Positions 11,606-23,683 of a stretch of 64,000 bases of DNA are shown here, in pieces. The DNA is from Tillandsia leiboldiana. Its lineage: Eukaryota; Streptophyta; Magnoliopsida; Poales; Bromeliaceae. Positions within the stretch are counted from its first letter, which is position 1; every line of letters begins with the position of its first letter. Under the pieces are notes generated by a model. It was not told the origin of the DNA and ran no database searches. It saw nothing but the letters and a program-made list of their open reading frames with translations. Position numbers and translations under genes: made by a program. Location of the stretch: contig CM055067.1 of the NCBI GenBank assembly GCA_029204045.2, positions 24,688,838 to 24,752,837 of the forward strand, read 5' to 3'.

Positions 11606-11656
<51 letters not shown>
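11606..11656. repeat. T36/A15 homopolymer pair
   Basis: A run of 36 T followed directly by 15 A near the U5 end of the N1 LTR. It can fold as a perfect A-T hairpin. Its length may be unreliable in an assembly. Confidence 0.9.
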
Positions 11657-11945
11657 TCAGAGTTGCAAACCAGCCAGGGCGCAACAGACCGCCACATATA
11701 TAGAAGAGTCCCAATCCCACTGGGGATTTAGCCTTTTCTATATATGCACGGCTAGCTTGGCAATCAAACAGAGTACTAACTACGTACCACTAATATAACA
11801 CAGATAGTAAATTACACAATTACAACAACTTATTACATTTTCCTTATTACATCAAATAACTATATGCTTGGCTATCGGCTGACCAGGGTCAAGCTCTATC
11901 TCGTGATCTCACCAACTCGTCCCGACATCTCAACACCCGCTCGAC

Positions 11946-11947
11946 CT
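11946..11947 (-). promoter_or_regulatory. Candidate 3' splice site in the N1 LTR
   Basis: The minus strand reads a pyrimidine-rich tract ending TTTTTCAG before GTCGAGCGGG, 374 bp before the LTR end. Sites in the same relative place occur in S0, SL2 and the two right-edge LTRs. Predicted by eye only. Confidence 0.4.
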
Positions 11948-12808
11948 GAAAAACAGTCACCCGAGGGTGTGAGACACACCGGAGTGTATCCCAGTGGGCA
12001 CGACGAGCCGAGAAATAGCAGATCGTACCTACTGGTCTACAATACTAGAGGATAGTAATAGATCATGGGTTAGGGTAAAGCAGATATATAACTGGTGCTG
12101 TAAAGAAAGCAAAACTCATAATCTGGGTACAAGTATAGGAGATAATTTTAGCAGAATTTAAAAAAACAGGACAAACATGTATCAGGATAATCAACGCATC
12201 AAGGTGTTAGGACAATCAGCAAGATAACAATGAAACTATAATCAAAGGCATCACATAGAATCATATACAGGTAGATAACTAGAAGCCAGATCAAAGAATC
12301 AAAGAAGCATGTTAAAGCAACTTAACAACACATGCATGAAATAAATGAAAACACAAAGACCCAATCACAAGCTACCATATTGGCCTTCACAAGACCTCAG
12401 GCAAGGCTGCCCAAACTAGCACCAACCTGGTTGACATTCCCCAAACTAGGGTCACGGGTTGCCACGGCTAACCACTTTACCGGTAAAGAACATCGCTACG
12501 GGTCATGACTCCGCTGATGTTCGTGAAGTACAACGGTGCGGGCGATCAAATGCAAATGCTCAAGCTCACGGTCCACTGACCGGGTAATCGGCAACAAGCC
12601 GGGAAATCCCCACTGGGATGCAATGACAAGATCAACTGAATCTCAACACTTATGCAGGAACACTCAGTAATAAATCTCAACTCATATGCAAGATCAAGGC
12701 AAATCTCAACTCAGCAGAAGCTCACATATAAACTCAACTCAACCACACAAACCAACCAAATGATACAAAACATAAACACATATTTTTAAGAAAACTATTT
12801 TGAAAAGT

Positions 12809-13282
12809 CCAAACCCCGAAAAGCATTGCCCTCGTCCTATCAAACAAGAACAGACTCAGGCGACACTACGAAGCTTGGGTTTCCAAACCTCGTAGAGCAA
12901 TTGCCTTTGTCCTATCAAACAAGAACAGACTCCGGCGACCCTACGAAGCTCGGTAAAAACATCAGTTAAACAAATCTATGTGCTCAGCAGTGTATCACTT
13001 GATCGACAGGACAAACAGGCTTACTCATCAACCATGGAAATGTTCCAAGATAAGATATAAATACCAGAGGCACTATGAATAATCAAGTAAGGCAGAATAG
13101 AACTGATAACAGGCATAGCTCAACATCTAACAACCAATCAGGCAGACTAACCCCTTATGCAACTAAACACATGTTTTTAAGAAAACCTTTGAAAACAATA
13201 GGTTTTTGGGTCCCAAACCTCGTAGAGCGTTGCCCTTGTCCTATCAAACAAGAACAGACTCAGGCTACCCTACAAGGCTTGG
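12809..13282 (-). repeat. Three copies of the 71-nt stem-loop module in the N1 LTR
   Basis: Copies at 12809-12878, 12883-12953 and 13213-13282, each about 70-71 nt. On the sense (minus) strand they share the interior words GTCGCC, GAGTCTGTTCTTGTTTGAT and GGACGAGGGCA and have partly complementary ends (CCAAGC...-type against ...GTTTGG). Single copies occur in SL2 (50849-50919) and in the LTR at 58350-60789 (60112-60182). Confidence 0.75.
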
Positions 13283-15683
13283 TAAAAATATTTATTTTAG
13301 AAGATCATGTATTTAGCAGCATAACAGGCGAACAACAAGGAAGCAGGCTCAACTATCGGATGACCAAACAGGCATTGCAATATGTAGAGCAATAATATAA
13401 CCACTGGAAACAACTAATCAGCAGATATGGTAAAGATCACTAAAGAAGATCATAATCAGGCATAAAGCAGATATAACGTAGCAAACAACTGAATCAAAGG
13501 AAAGGCAGGCTCAAGCATTAGTAGATCAATATAATAATCAAGCATAGGAGTGCAACTACGAAATGGCCAATCAGTCAAAGCAACTAACAGTAATATATAT
13601 TGCAACCAAAGGCAGACAGGCTCAAGATAACTAGGTTACCAAAAACAGGAGTCCAACCAATACCGTACACCGAGGGCCGAACTGCAAAAGCCCGGACCGA
13701 AGATAACCCACCTGACAGTGCGCAGGCGAACCCTTGACTCCAACTGGACGCTCGAAAACTGTGCCATCCTAAATCAAAATGATGATTAGGAAACTACTCA
13801 AACACACTAACCCGACTTTACTTTTATACTCTTGTTGTTAACCTGATCCTTTTTTACTTTCTTAGACATCCATGTCTGATGACAACACTTGGACTATTTT
13901 AATCTTATATTCCCTTTTTGGTAAAATTACCAAATCGCCCCTCCCGGGGATTCCTTTTTGGATTTCCGGGAGATCCAGGCTTTCAAACTTAGCCGCTGGC
14001 TCAACCAGATTCTACTGGGACTCAACAGTCGGCTTGGTGAAACCGCCGTAATTTCTCAAATTACGCGATTGCCACCCGGATACCGCTAAATCGACGATTT
14101 CGCCGATTTCCGGATCGTTATCCGATTTCCGCTCAACGGGAGCCGTTGGATTCCTAACGAAAAGCTTAGGAATCAATTACATACTGTTCTAAACTGTATG
14201 CAGTGCCAAAATTGCATTTAGACCCCTAGGGTTTTTAGAATTCCCATTTTTTTTAGCATCATTTGAGCGTTGTTTTCGCTCGTTCTTTCAAACCAGAAGT
14301 CTGATGACAGCGCCGTAAGTTTCAGCGTGTCCGTTATGACATGACGAAGCTCGTGCTCACCATTTGGGAGCAGCACGAGACCCGAGGAAAACTTTGGCCC
14401 ATAAAATTCTTCTCTAACATAGCCAAATTGCATTTTTGTTTCTTCGAGGCTTCAAACACCAAATCTAACGCGAGCATCGCGTCCAGTGACCCCAAATTAG
14501 CCTAGGGCACACTATCGCGGCTTCTCTAACAGCCCGAAACTTAGTTTTGTTCCAATATTACTTAAAAAGGTTGATTTCTCTACATCTTTTAATCCGATCG
14601 TCAAACAGACGAACTTTGTATATGAAAGTGACTCTGGACAGTGCCAGGATACCAATGCTCACCTTACTTTTAGTCCAAAAGTGTTGGATCAACCAGATCC
14701 ATGATCGTTGCTCTCTAACAGTTTGACAAAGCCCCACAACACATCCACTCAGATCCCATTTGATCTGAAGTGAGCACGGAGCTCAGGGGATGATTCTGGA
14801 TAACTTTCATATTGTGCTCAAACCCTAAATCCCACTAAAATCTCATTGGGGCATTTTATCGAACAAGTGGTATGCATAATTTAAAACCAACTAACCTAGC
14901 TTTTATCCGAATTATTCTCAGCAAAGAGAAGATCCCAGGCCTTATAAAATGGAAGGGAAGCTAGCCTACAGAGTTTAGGGTTTACCTGAGGGGTTGGCCG
15001 GCAACCGGAGGCGACGGCGGCCGGAGGTGATGAAGCTCGGGTAGCTTCAATGGTGCACTCTACAAGGATGGCCCAACTTTCCTTTCGAAGGCAACTTGAC
15101 CTAACCAGCACGATAGGAAGCTTGCTTAGAACATGTAGGGCCCACCTGGGTGGCTTGCCGGCGACGGGACACGCCGGCGACGCGTGGTGGTGGAGCTCGA
15201 GCCCGGTTGCAAAGTGGTGCAACTACACCAATTTTATTTCCCACGTTAAAATGTGCATGCAAGTCACTGGGGAGCTACTTCGTGACCCAAAGGACTCACC
15301 TGGGTCGGTTGCCCAGCTCGCGGAAGCCCCGGTTGGCCGGAAACGGAGATCGCCGGAAAAAGGCCCGTTAATGGCGGATTTCGGCCGGGCGCAAACGGGA
15401 CTCTGCGACTTGGACCAGAGCGCTTTGCTCGCTGCTATGGACCTCCCTGCAGTGGTAGCGTGGGTCGGGAGCGAGCAGCGGCGTCGGAAAATGCTCCTCC
15501 GGCGAAGTAGAAAGAAGCCCGGTTCGAGGCTTGGCGGCGCGGCTACGCGCGGCGACCGCGGGTGCCGAGGTGCACAGGGCTCGGATGCGGGACTTCGGAG
15601 GAGTCCACAGGTTGAGTCTTGAGCCCACCACAGACCCTTGCTGCTTGGGTTCACTCCAACCCGAGAGGAAACCACTCGGGTGG

Positions 15684-15684
<1 letters not shown>

Positions 15685-15728
<44 letters not shown>
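15685..15728. repeat. CT/GA microsatellite
   Basis: About 22 CT units. It reads as GA on the sense (minus) strand of the N1 LTR and lies upstream of the GC-rich block. GAGA repeats can act in plant promoters, but no function is shown here. Confidence 0.95.
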
Positions 15729-15732
<4 letters not shown>

Positions 15733-16955
15733 GCTTGGGAGGTGAAAAAAAAAGATGGTGGTGGTGCGGCTGGGCTGTTGGGGAGATGAAGAGAGGGATG
15801 AGGAAGCTTCGAGAGGCATTAAAGGAGTCTCACGCGCGGGTGGGGCAACGAGGAGCCGCGCGTGGCTCCCTGCATGCGGTTGCATGCATGGATGCATATT
15901 TTGCATTAAGCACCCCCCATTATCAGTCCTTTACAAGTTAGTCATTTGTCCAGTGAATGCCTTTTTGTACATAAACCCCTTCTCAATAAATAAATTTGAA
16001 AAAAGACCCTCCTTAACTGATATTTTTCGCTTTTCGAGGCGTTCCGTTCGTCAGAACGAAAAACGGATTGCGCCAGCGCGTCCGGCACGTCGAAACCTTT
16101 AAGATGGTGATTTTTATTTTCTGACACGGTGTCTGGATAATTTTTGGGTCCATAAAAACTGTCCAAAATCATAGTTTTTATGCTTTTAAAAATTCCAGGG
16201 TCGTCAAATGAGGTTTTCGTCTGCGCCATTGCGTCCGGAACAACGAGGCCAATCAAAACGACTACCTGGATCACTGGATTCGGGTTCCGAATAGGGGAAT
16301 GGTCCATGTTGCAATCGACGGGAACCCGAAATTGGGTTTACTGTTCATGAACAGTGCTCACTTAAAGCACTGTGGACAGTGAGTCGCTGTTCCATTAATT
16401 CCCAATTTGCCCGCTTCTTTTATTTTTTTCTGGAAGATCCGACCGACGGATTGAAAAGTGCTGAATATGAAAATCGCTCGGTTCGACGAGACGATCGCAA
16501 CGGTCAACTCGGATTTCCAAAATCATGTCCGGATTAAAAGTTAGCCTTTTATCTCGTAATTCGTGCAACTTGCACTTAGGCAATTGATCGAGTAGATCAA
16601 ATTAAACTTTTTGAACGCAACTCAGGCTAAAAATCCCACTTTTATTTTATTTATTAAAAATAAAATATCCGGATTACTACACATCTAGTTAGGCCACCTT
16701 TTACTGCTACACTACTTATTGGAACTTGACTTAGGAGAAATCATGCTTTTCCTTTCTCCTTCTTTGTTAGTCAAGTGGTCAGTGTTGCTCGGGTCCGAGC
16801 AGGGGTTCTGGGTAGTGTAGTCGGGACTTGGCGTCTGGGACAGGTTGGATTAGTTGTGGGGCTTTGCGGCAACCGCGGATGTTGGGCGGTTGACCGGATA
16901 TCTATTTATGCACCAGATTGGTTATCGGATTTCTCTAGTGGCCGGAGTTTCCTAC

Positions 16956-17168
16956 TTATTTAGTGTGCGACCGTGCCGGTCAGGAGCCGGTCTGTCATTT
17001 ATTTAGTGTGCGACCGTGCCGGTCAGGAGCCGGTCTGTCATTTATTTAGTGTGTGACCGTGCCGGTCAGGAGCCGGTCTGTTACTTATTTTGGGTGCGAC
17101 CGTACCGGTCAGTAGTCGGTCTGTCACCTATTTTGGGATGCGATCGTACCGGTCAGTAGTCGGTCAGT
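16956..17168 (+). repeat. 43-bp tandem array, five copies
   Basis: Repeats start with TAGTGTGCGACCG-type words at 16961, 17004, 17047, 17090 and about 17133. Each unit contains CCGGTCAGGAGCCGG, which is partly self-complementary. The last two copies are more diverged. Inside S0. Confidence 0.85.
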
Positions 17169-17202
17169 ATTCTTGCAGATGAGTTCTTGAGCATTTTGAT
17201 AG

Positions 17203-17540
17203 TAGGCATAGTAAGCAGGCAGGCAAGGCAGGCATAGTAGGCAGGCAGGCATGGCCGGCATAGTAGGCATAGTAGGCAGGCAGGCATGGCCGGCATAGTA
17301 GGCATAGTAGGCAGGCAGGCATAGCAGGCATGGCAGGCATAGTAGGCAGGCAGGCATGGCAGGCACAGTAGGCATAGCAGGCAGGCAGGCATGGCAGGCA
17401 TAGTAGGCAGGCAGGCATGATAGGCACAATAGGCATAGCAGGCAGGAAGGCATGGCAGGCATAGTAGGCAGGCAGGCATGGCAGGCATAGTAGGCATAGC
17501 GGGCATGGCAGGCATAGCAGGCATAGCAGGCATAGCAGGT
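17203..17540 (+). repeat. GGCAGGCAT/GGCATAGTA minisatellite
   Basis: Irregular alternation of GGCATAGTA, GGCAGGCAGGCAT and GGCATGGC words over about 340 bp. It gives long Pro/Ala/Cys/Leu frames on the minus strand that are not genes. Inside S0. Confidence 0.9.
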
Positions 17541-17720
17541 AGTGCCAGTGATTACTGGTCTATCGATTGGGTCGATTGTGCACTTCATGTGCTAGTGGTT
17601 GCATACCATTCTTTGGTTCCCCCATCTTGGGCTTTTAGATAGAGGCATGATAGCTGTTGAGAGCCTCTAGCTTCCTTATTTCAGTCTTTATGGCTTAGGT
17701 TAGTTTTTGTCTCTTGAGGA

Positions 17721-17840
17721 CTTAGTGGGCAGACCGTCGGGTCTGGCGGTGTTACCTACTGAGAACTCCCTTTTTGGTGTAGTTCTCACACCCTTTGGGG
17801 TTTTCCCCCTCCTTTTTCCTTCCTCTCCTTTGTTTTGCAG
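17721..17840 (+). promoter_or_regulatory. Double hairpin and candidate 3' splice site in S0
   Basis: CTTAGTGGGCAGACCG pairs with CCTACT, then GAGAACT pairs with AGTTCTC. A 40-nt C/T-rich tract follows, ending TGTTTTGCAG at 17840, 464 bp before the LTR end. The same layout recurs in SL2 and, on the minus strand, at 58816-58925 and 61187-61308. Splicing is inferred. Confidence 0.5.
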
Positions 17841-18304
17841 AGTCTTTGTGGATGTTGCTGATTCTGCGGTTGTTGTTCGAGGCGAGGGAGTCACGAGCTA
17901 GATCCCTACCCGTCGTTTGGAGAGTAGCGGTACCCCCTTCAGAGGAGAACTTCAGTAGATTAGTTGTTTTATTTCCTATTTTGAGAGACTGATGTAGTGA
18001 GGACATATTATGTATCGAGAGACTGTACACTGATGTATTTATTGGAAATATCACCCGATTGAGTTCTGAGTTTTGTACCCGAGGATATTGTACGGTTATT
18101 ATTTTTGGGAGGCGGACATTATTGTATTATTTCCAGTTGTACAGTGATTGATTTGGTTATACAGCAGGTTTTTACTTATAGCTTTGATATTATGTTTAGC
18201 TGTAGTACTTTTCTTGCAGGTAGGACGCTTCGCCTATGCAGGTTGGCATAGGTGGCGGATCTGTTGGCGAGCCCGGGTCGCAGTTTCGACCCCGGGGCGT
18301 GACA

Positions 18305-19462
18305 GCGGCCCTGTGCAGCGTGCCCTAACAGCGCGCGAGCGGTGTGGGCAGCGGGCCTGGCAGCGCGCGGGCGGCAGCACCTGGCAGCTGCGCGCGTGGC
18401 AGCGCCTGGTACCGCGCCTAGCAGAGCAACAACCGGCGGCGGTGGCTAGGGCACCGAGCGACAGCAGCTCGGCTAGGGCATCGAGCGGCGGTAGCTCGGT
18501 TAGGGCATCGAACGGCGATGAACCTACCGTCGACGATCGTCAAACGACTCTGCCCAACCACCTCTCCGCTCCGACGAAAACCGACGAACGAAAACCCAAC
18601 GAACGAAAACCCATGTATAATGAAAACCAACGAATAAACGAAAACCAACGAATGATTCTAACCTTGCTCCGACGGGGAAGACGAAGCGATTCCAATCTAC
18701 GGCGACGGTGGTGTTTTCGAATCTAATCTCCAGCGTTGGCGACGTTTCCTATCTCGGTCTCCGGCACGCACAACGAGGAAGAATAAGAAGCCTGATCTTT
18801 AAGGAAATCTTGGGAAAATATGGTAATTAGGGTTTTTCTTTTATTTTCTTGTGTACGTATGAAATTCCCAAACCCTTAATATTTATAATGATTTTCACCG
18901 GTCATTCCTCGATAAGTGTGCCAAACTTTTGAAACGTCCCATAACCGCTAGCATGGATTCTGATGCACCGATAAGTCTTAGCGGGTATAGAGAATCCCAA
19001 AACTTACCTTTTCAGACTCGCTAACATAAAAATATCATTCCGGATGATCCATAAGTCAGATTTTCAATCCGATCATCCAGTCATTCTCCGTTTAACGAGC
19101 TCTATCACCATACGGTACTAAACAACACAAAATTCCACACGAAACCAAAGCCAAAAATTTACCTAAAAACTAGCTTTACTCTTAAAATCAAAAATGGAAA
19201 ATCAGTGCTATTACAATACCGTTGTTCGGATAAGGACAAACCATCCACAAAAGTCTTTTATCGCGACATTCATTCATTTGGAGGTCAAAATACACATCAT
19301 AACACCCGTACTATTCCCCAATATAAGAACCATGAAAATATATCAATTTATGCGATAAAGGGGTTCTAAGGGTGTACCCACCTAAATCGGCAAACCATCT
19401 ACTCTAACGATGCTCCTGATCAACAACGAACCTGCAAAAGGTCTACCAAGTCAAAACTAGAC
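18305..19462 (-). mobile_element. Minus-strand gypsy LTR sequence beside truncated G1 pol
   Basis: On the minus strand: a U3 word CGTTAAACGGAGAATGA (about 19085), a TATA-like site (TTATAAATATTAA, about 18880), then a leader and a GC-rich block running to 18305 where S0 begins. The same U3 word occurs in the LTRs at 44573-46949 and 46950-47976. The stretch nearest 19463 looks like the U5-side part of another LTR (TTTTGCAGGTTCG near 19438), so this is a mosaic. No coding sequence. Its relation to G1 is unresolved. Confidence 0.5.
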
Positions 19463-20980
19463 TCAACAACCCAAGATCACCCATCCAACATTACCTTGCT
19501 GTGTAACCGACTCCACTGTCAAATCCTCAGTTGGAACTTTTCTGCTCAGAGCATCCGCCACTATGTTTGCCTTTCCCGGGTGGTAATGAATGGACAAATC
19601 GTAGTCTTTAAGTAGTTCCAACCAACGCCTCTGTCGTAGATTTAACTCCTTCGGAGTGAATAAGTACTTCAAGTTCTGGTGATTCGTATATAACTCACAA
19701 TGTACCCCATACAAGTAATGCCTCCAAAGCTTCAAAGCAAAAACCACTACCGCTAACTCGAGGTCATGGGTAGGGTAGTTCCGCTCATAATCCTTGAGTT
19801 GCATTGATGCATAGGCTATAACTCTGTCCTGCTGCATCAAAATGCAACTAAGGCCAACTCGTGATGCACCACAATATACCAGAAAATCCTCTCTCGGTCT
19901 AGGTAGAGCTAAGACCGGTGCCCGAGTCAATCTACCCTTGAGCTCCTCGAAGCTCTCCTGATACTGCAGTGTCCATATAAACTTCTCACCTTTTCGAGTC
20001 AACCAATTTAATGGCAAGGCGATTTTAGAGAAGCCCTCAACAAACTGCCTGTAGTATCCGGCCGAACCCAGAAAGCTGCGAATCTCCATCACTGTAGTCG
20101 GTCGCAGCCAATCCAAAACTGATTCTACCTTCTTTGGGTCTACCGCAATCCCTGAAGTCGTGATGATGTGTCCCAAAAAGGCAACCTCGCGAAGCCAAAA
20201 GTCACACTTCTTGAGTTTTGCATAATGTCCCTGCTCTCTAAGAGTCAGAAGCACAATCCGCAAATGATCCTCATCCTCCTCATCGGTATGCGAGTAAATC
20301 AGGATGTCATCAATAAAAACCACCACAAACTGATCCAAGTACGGTCTGAACACTCTGTTCATCATATCCATGAATGTTGCTGGCACATTCGTAAGTCCAA
20401 ATGGCATAGCTGTAAACTCATAGTGACCATACCGAGTCCTGAATGCCGTCGTAGGAGTATTCGTTCCCTTAACCCTGAGTTGATGATAACCAGACTGCAA
20501 GTCGATTTTTTAGAAAACTGTGGCTCCTTGTAGTTGATCAAATAAATCATCAATTCTTGGTAAAGGGTACTTGTTCTTCATAGTGACCTTATTCAATTTC
20601 CGGTAATCGATGCAAAGTCTCAAGCTGCCATCCTTCTTCCATACAAACAAAACCGGTGCTCCCCAAGGCGAAACACTTGGCCTCACGAAAACCTTAGCCA
20701 ATAAATCCTCCAATTGAGCCTTGAGTTCCTTGAATTCCGCAAATGCCGTTCGGTAAGGTTCCTTCGAAATCGGTAGAGTGCCGGGAACCAGATCAATGGT
20801 GAACTCAATCTCTCTTTCTGGTGGCTTCCCGGGCAACTCATCTGGAAATACGTCCTGAAACGCTGTCACAATCAGAATATCTGAAAGTGACTATGTAGGC
20901 CGCGTAACCATATCCACTGATACCAAATAAGTTGTACAACCACTCTGAATCAAACTCCTCGCCCGAGTAGCGGAGATGAA
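19463..20980 (-). pseudogene. pol: G1 gypsy RT and RNase H, broken
   Basis: This is Ty3/gypsy reverse transcriptase with the [12 protein letters not shown] region, a stop between VF and [11 protein letters not shown] (about 20508), FIDDILIYS (about 20290-20315) and the connection region ending [17 protein letters not shown] near 19560. RNase H reads YCGASR where G2 has YCDAS (near 39985), so the first catalytic Asp is lost. After VESVTQQGN the frame leaves the family and stops at 19463; integrase and chromodomain are absent. The family is close to G2 (Tekay/Del-like). The 5' part (20870-20980) is cut from its protease by the solo LTR S1. Confidence 0.92.
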
Positions 20981-21840
20981 TGTTACGGCATTTTGGTATT
21001 GGCATATTTCGTGAGTCAAGTCAGTGAGTTGAGTCGGAGTCTTAAAGGGATCAAATTGTCAATCAGCAATCAAAGACTTAGAGAAGATTCAACAAGAGCT
21101 CAAGTTGACACTCAGTGTCTTGAGTCTTGAAGATGGAAGTTGAAGAATTGTGGATCAGTTACATCAATCTCAAGAAGAAAGTATTCAAAAGGATCAGGTA
21201 TGGTTAACTAAATAATTTTGGTGATCCGAATACTTTCTTATAGTGTAGAAACACTTGGATGACTTTTTAATTGCATAAAAATCAAAAACTGGACATGGGA
21301 CATGTTCAGGATCCGGATCAGACAGTCCAATCCGGATCCCGAAGGGTGCTTGTTCATTGGCAAATCCGATCCGGATCAAAGGTTATTTCGATCCGGATCC
21401 CGAACATGGGTTTTTGCTGGAATACATGAACGATCCGGATCGGGCATTTCAATTCGGATCACGAACCCTGTTTTTCTGGAATAGCCTGACTCGTTACGAC
21501 GATCCGGATCACAGTAAATCCGATCCGGATCGCCATCCTGAAAATTTCCAGATAAGGTAAGTTTTTGATTCTTATCTCTTTCCAAAGGTTTCTAAACTAT
21601 AAATAGACATTTAGGGGTTCTCTACCGATTAATTAATTAAACACTTGAGAGCAACCCTAGAGGCTAGGTTTTTATCGTTCTTCTTTATAGCCTCTTTTAG
21701 GTCAATTCGACGGTTCTTTCAAGAACATATCTTTTGTCGAATTGATCTAATCTTTGCTTAGAGATTTCTTCTATGGTTCCTCAATGAGAATCTAAGCAAA
21801 GGATCACCATCGAAGTCAATATTCTTATCGACTGAGTTTG

Positions 21841-21943
21841 CGTCGTGGATTCGACGTGGCATCGTGGATTCGGTGTGCTAAAGGCGTTTCGTGGATTCGA
21901 AATGTGTGCTCGTGGATTCGAGTGGCGTTCGTGGATTCGAACG
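21841..21943 (+). other. S1 array of five TGGATT-loop hairpins
   Basis: Loops at 21846, 21865, 21892, 21913 and 21932 all read TGGATT. Stems differ: CGTCG/CGACG, CATCG/CGGTG (one G-U), TTTCG/CGAAA, CTCG/CGAG and CGTTCG/CGAACG. They share only the closing CG pairs with those of E3. About 245-345 bases downstream of the TATA box, so they should be transcribed. Confidence 0.8.
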
Positions 21944-21949
21944 TGTGCA

Positions 21950-22171
21950 GTGGACATGCAATCGGTGGAGCGCGAGGTCCGAAAAAATTGAAGGAGGGGT
22001 TAAATCCGTGGAGACGGTAATCACCTTGTTATTCTTCTTTTCTTAGTGGATTGTTATTGCGTGGACATCCAACCGGTCAGCGCAAGGTCCGAAGAAGCTG
22101 AAGGAGGGGTTGAGTCCGTGGAGTCGGTAATCACCTTGTTATTCTTCTATTCTTAGTGGATTGTTATTGCT
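21950..22171 (+). repeat. 111-bp tandem duplication in the S1 LTR
   Basis: Two adjacent copies starting GTGGACAT at 21950 and 22061, each containing AAGGAGGGGTT and the ACGGTAATCACC-like region. Absent from E1 and E3, it accounts for most of the extra length of S1. Confidence 0.85.
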
Positions 22172-22358
22172 TGTTGGTCCCGTGGTTTTTCTCCTGGATT
22201 GGAGTTTCCACGTATATCTCGGTGTGCTGTTTTTATTTTCCGCATTGGTTTTTATTTTGCACTGAGATTTGGTTTTATAAGTATTACACCTATTCACCCC
22301 CCCTCTAGTTGTTTGATAGTACTTATTTAGATCCTTGTGGATCCTTTAAAAACCTACA

Positions 22359-22783
22359 ATGAACATTGCGAAGAACGTGCTTTTACACGCATGGAAAACA
22401 AGCTCCGGGTATCTAGGTTCTCGCAAATATTCCTGCCGCTTCTCACAATTGATCACTGCAAATTATCAGGCCAACCAATCCATGCCAAGTACCAAGTCGA
22501 ACTCTCTATTCGGAACAACCACAAGATCCTGCGGGCAAACCCGATTGCCCAAAGTCACCGGGCCGATAGGTACATAGGTATCCTCTTCTATAGGTGGCCC
22601 CGGGGTCAAAACTGATAATACACTAGGAAAGGTTCTCTCCTCCAAGCCATGAGTACGAGCAAAGATGCGCGATATGAACAAGTGGAATGCTCCGGTATCA
22701 AATAATGTCCTAGCACGAATGCCAGAAAGTAAAACAATACCTGTAACCACGACTGCTGATGAATCTGTACCCTGCTGTGCCAT
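22359..22783 (-). pseudogene. G1 gypsy protease
   Basis: Aspartic protease domain with [16 protein letters not shown] (the catalytic DTG), FARTHGLEER and VLGMDWLA. The open frame runs 22783-22466; sequence to 22359 is the decayed C-terminal part, then S1 interrupts, and the linker to RT resumes at 20980. It processes Gag-Pol in intact elements. It is broken here by the solo LTR and by substitutions. Confidence 0.85.
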
Positions 22784-23683
22784 GGAATAAATCCTCCCAT
22801 ATGACTGCTGCTGTGGTGCCCTCTCCTCCCGTCAAGGGGTCGGAGGGTGTCCTGCCTAAGCTGTAGGAGATCTCCCTCGGCCCTGATGCTGAGATAAGGG
22901 TGTAAACACTATCGGATGCCGTCCTCTGCTTACCATACCGAAAACCATAATCTAGCCGCCGCGAACAACTGTCACTCCATGACTATAACTGAGACCGCTT
23001 CATATCCCTGTTGCGGTCAGAACCCTCAACCCGGGCGCGAGCAACCACGACTCCATGCTCCAGCAAAGTAGCCCTATCGACCATCTGCTCAAAAGTATGC
23101 AAATCCGCCGACTAAACAGAATGCCCCATAGTGTCCATCCACTAATCCACCACCCACGGATCGGTCGTCTCTCCCTCATAGACAGGTAGGTTGAAATTCC
23201 AAAATTCTGCCAAAAAGCCCTCACTCCAGCCCGCTCCCTGTGCAACGCCGGATCTCCACCGACAATGGCAGCGGACTAAGTGAGAGAAGGTGTGATGACG
23301 GCCTCCTACACTGGATCCCTAATCGTAGCTCCCGACATCGGCCCCTGAGCTGCTGGTGAAGGAACATCCGGGGGTGCTGTCGCCGGAACCGCTGATGCCC
23401 TCGCCGTGAAAGTCTGAGTAGGAGTACCATCGTCACAGTCTGCCGCCGACACATGCGCCTCAGGCAAAACCGGCTCGGGAGTACGAAGCTGGGTAGCAGT
23501 AGCCGGTGTCGCCGTCTAGCGTGCCATCTGCTGTACTATATCGGTGAACGGCAACAACTGCCCCGACAAATCCTGAACCTGTTGCCAAAGCAATCGGTTA
23601 TCAATGGCCAAAGCAGCCTCGGCGGTAGTCGACCTCGCTCCATCCTCTCCTCCGCCATCAACCGACGATTTAGTACAAACCAT
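22784..23683 (-). pseudogene. gag: G1 gypsy gag remnant
   Basis: The minus strand starts with an ATG at 23683 (Met-Val-Cys-Thr-Lys) and reads a Gln/Leu-rich N-terminal segment similar in style to G2 gag. An in-frame TAG appears after about 65 codons, and further stops and frame changes follow. Short fragments such as ADLHTFEQ and VDRATLLE match G2 gag, but most of the central retrotransposon-gag domain is missing. Not functional. Confidence 0.6.

Larger units (their letters stand above)
11572..16681 (-). mobile_element. N1 5' LTR, 5.1 kb
   Basis: On the minus strand it runs from TGTAGTAATCCGG (16681) to GGGGCATGACA (11572). The boundaries are set by the primer binding site on one side and by match to the truncated 3' LTR on the other. 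The right flank is CATCT (16682), where S0 resumes. It contains a GC-rich block (about 15000-15610), a GA/CT microsatellite, three copies of the 71-nt stem-loop module and an A/T homopolymer near the U5 end. At 5.1 kb it is long for a gypsy LTR. No coding domain was recognised. Confidence 0.72.
16682..18304 (+). mobile_element. S0: right part of the long gypsy LTR
   Basis: It resumes at CATCTAGTTAGGCC and ends GGGGCGTGACA at 18304. The first bases match the LTR at 60790-63966 (about 61900-61955, minus), where they are continuous with upstream sequence, which supports N1 being an insertion here. The end (TTCGACCCCGGGGCGTGACA) is shared with SL2 and with the LTR at 58350. It holds a 43-bp tandem array, a GGCAGGCAT minisatellite and the hairpin/splice module. 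Confidence 0.7.
20981..22358 (+). mobile_element. S1: copia solo LTR
   Basis: A complete 1378 bp LTR from TGTTACGG to CCTACA, flanked by the direct repeat ATGAA (20976-20980 and 22359-22363). It has no internal region, so it is a solo LTR left by recombination between two LTRs. It has eight CCGGATC-type palindromes in U3 (21313-21525; one degenerate), TATAAATA at 21598, leader inverted repeats and five TGGATT-loop hairpins. It is a diverged member of the same family as E3 and E4. Confidence 0.95.

Noticed and set aside
14218..15222. Short minus-strand frames in N1 as host exons
   Set aside because: Lie inside an LTR defined by the primer site and terminal match; no domain or splice pattern.
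17203..17540. CRISPR-like regular repeats
   Set aside because: Irregular unit lengths, no unique spacers, and plant nuclear context.
17124..17588. Cys/Pro/Leu-rich minus-strand frames that look like a small cysteine-rich protein
   Set aside because: They are translations of the GGCAGGCAT minisatellite in three frames.
7988..18310. Target duplication GCGGC for S0
   Set aside because: GCGGCC occurs near both ends, but the left LTR boundary is unclear and the word is common in this GC-rich DNA, so I do not claim it.
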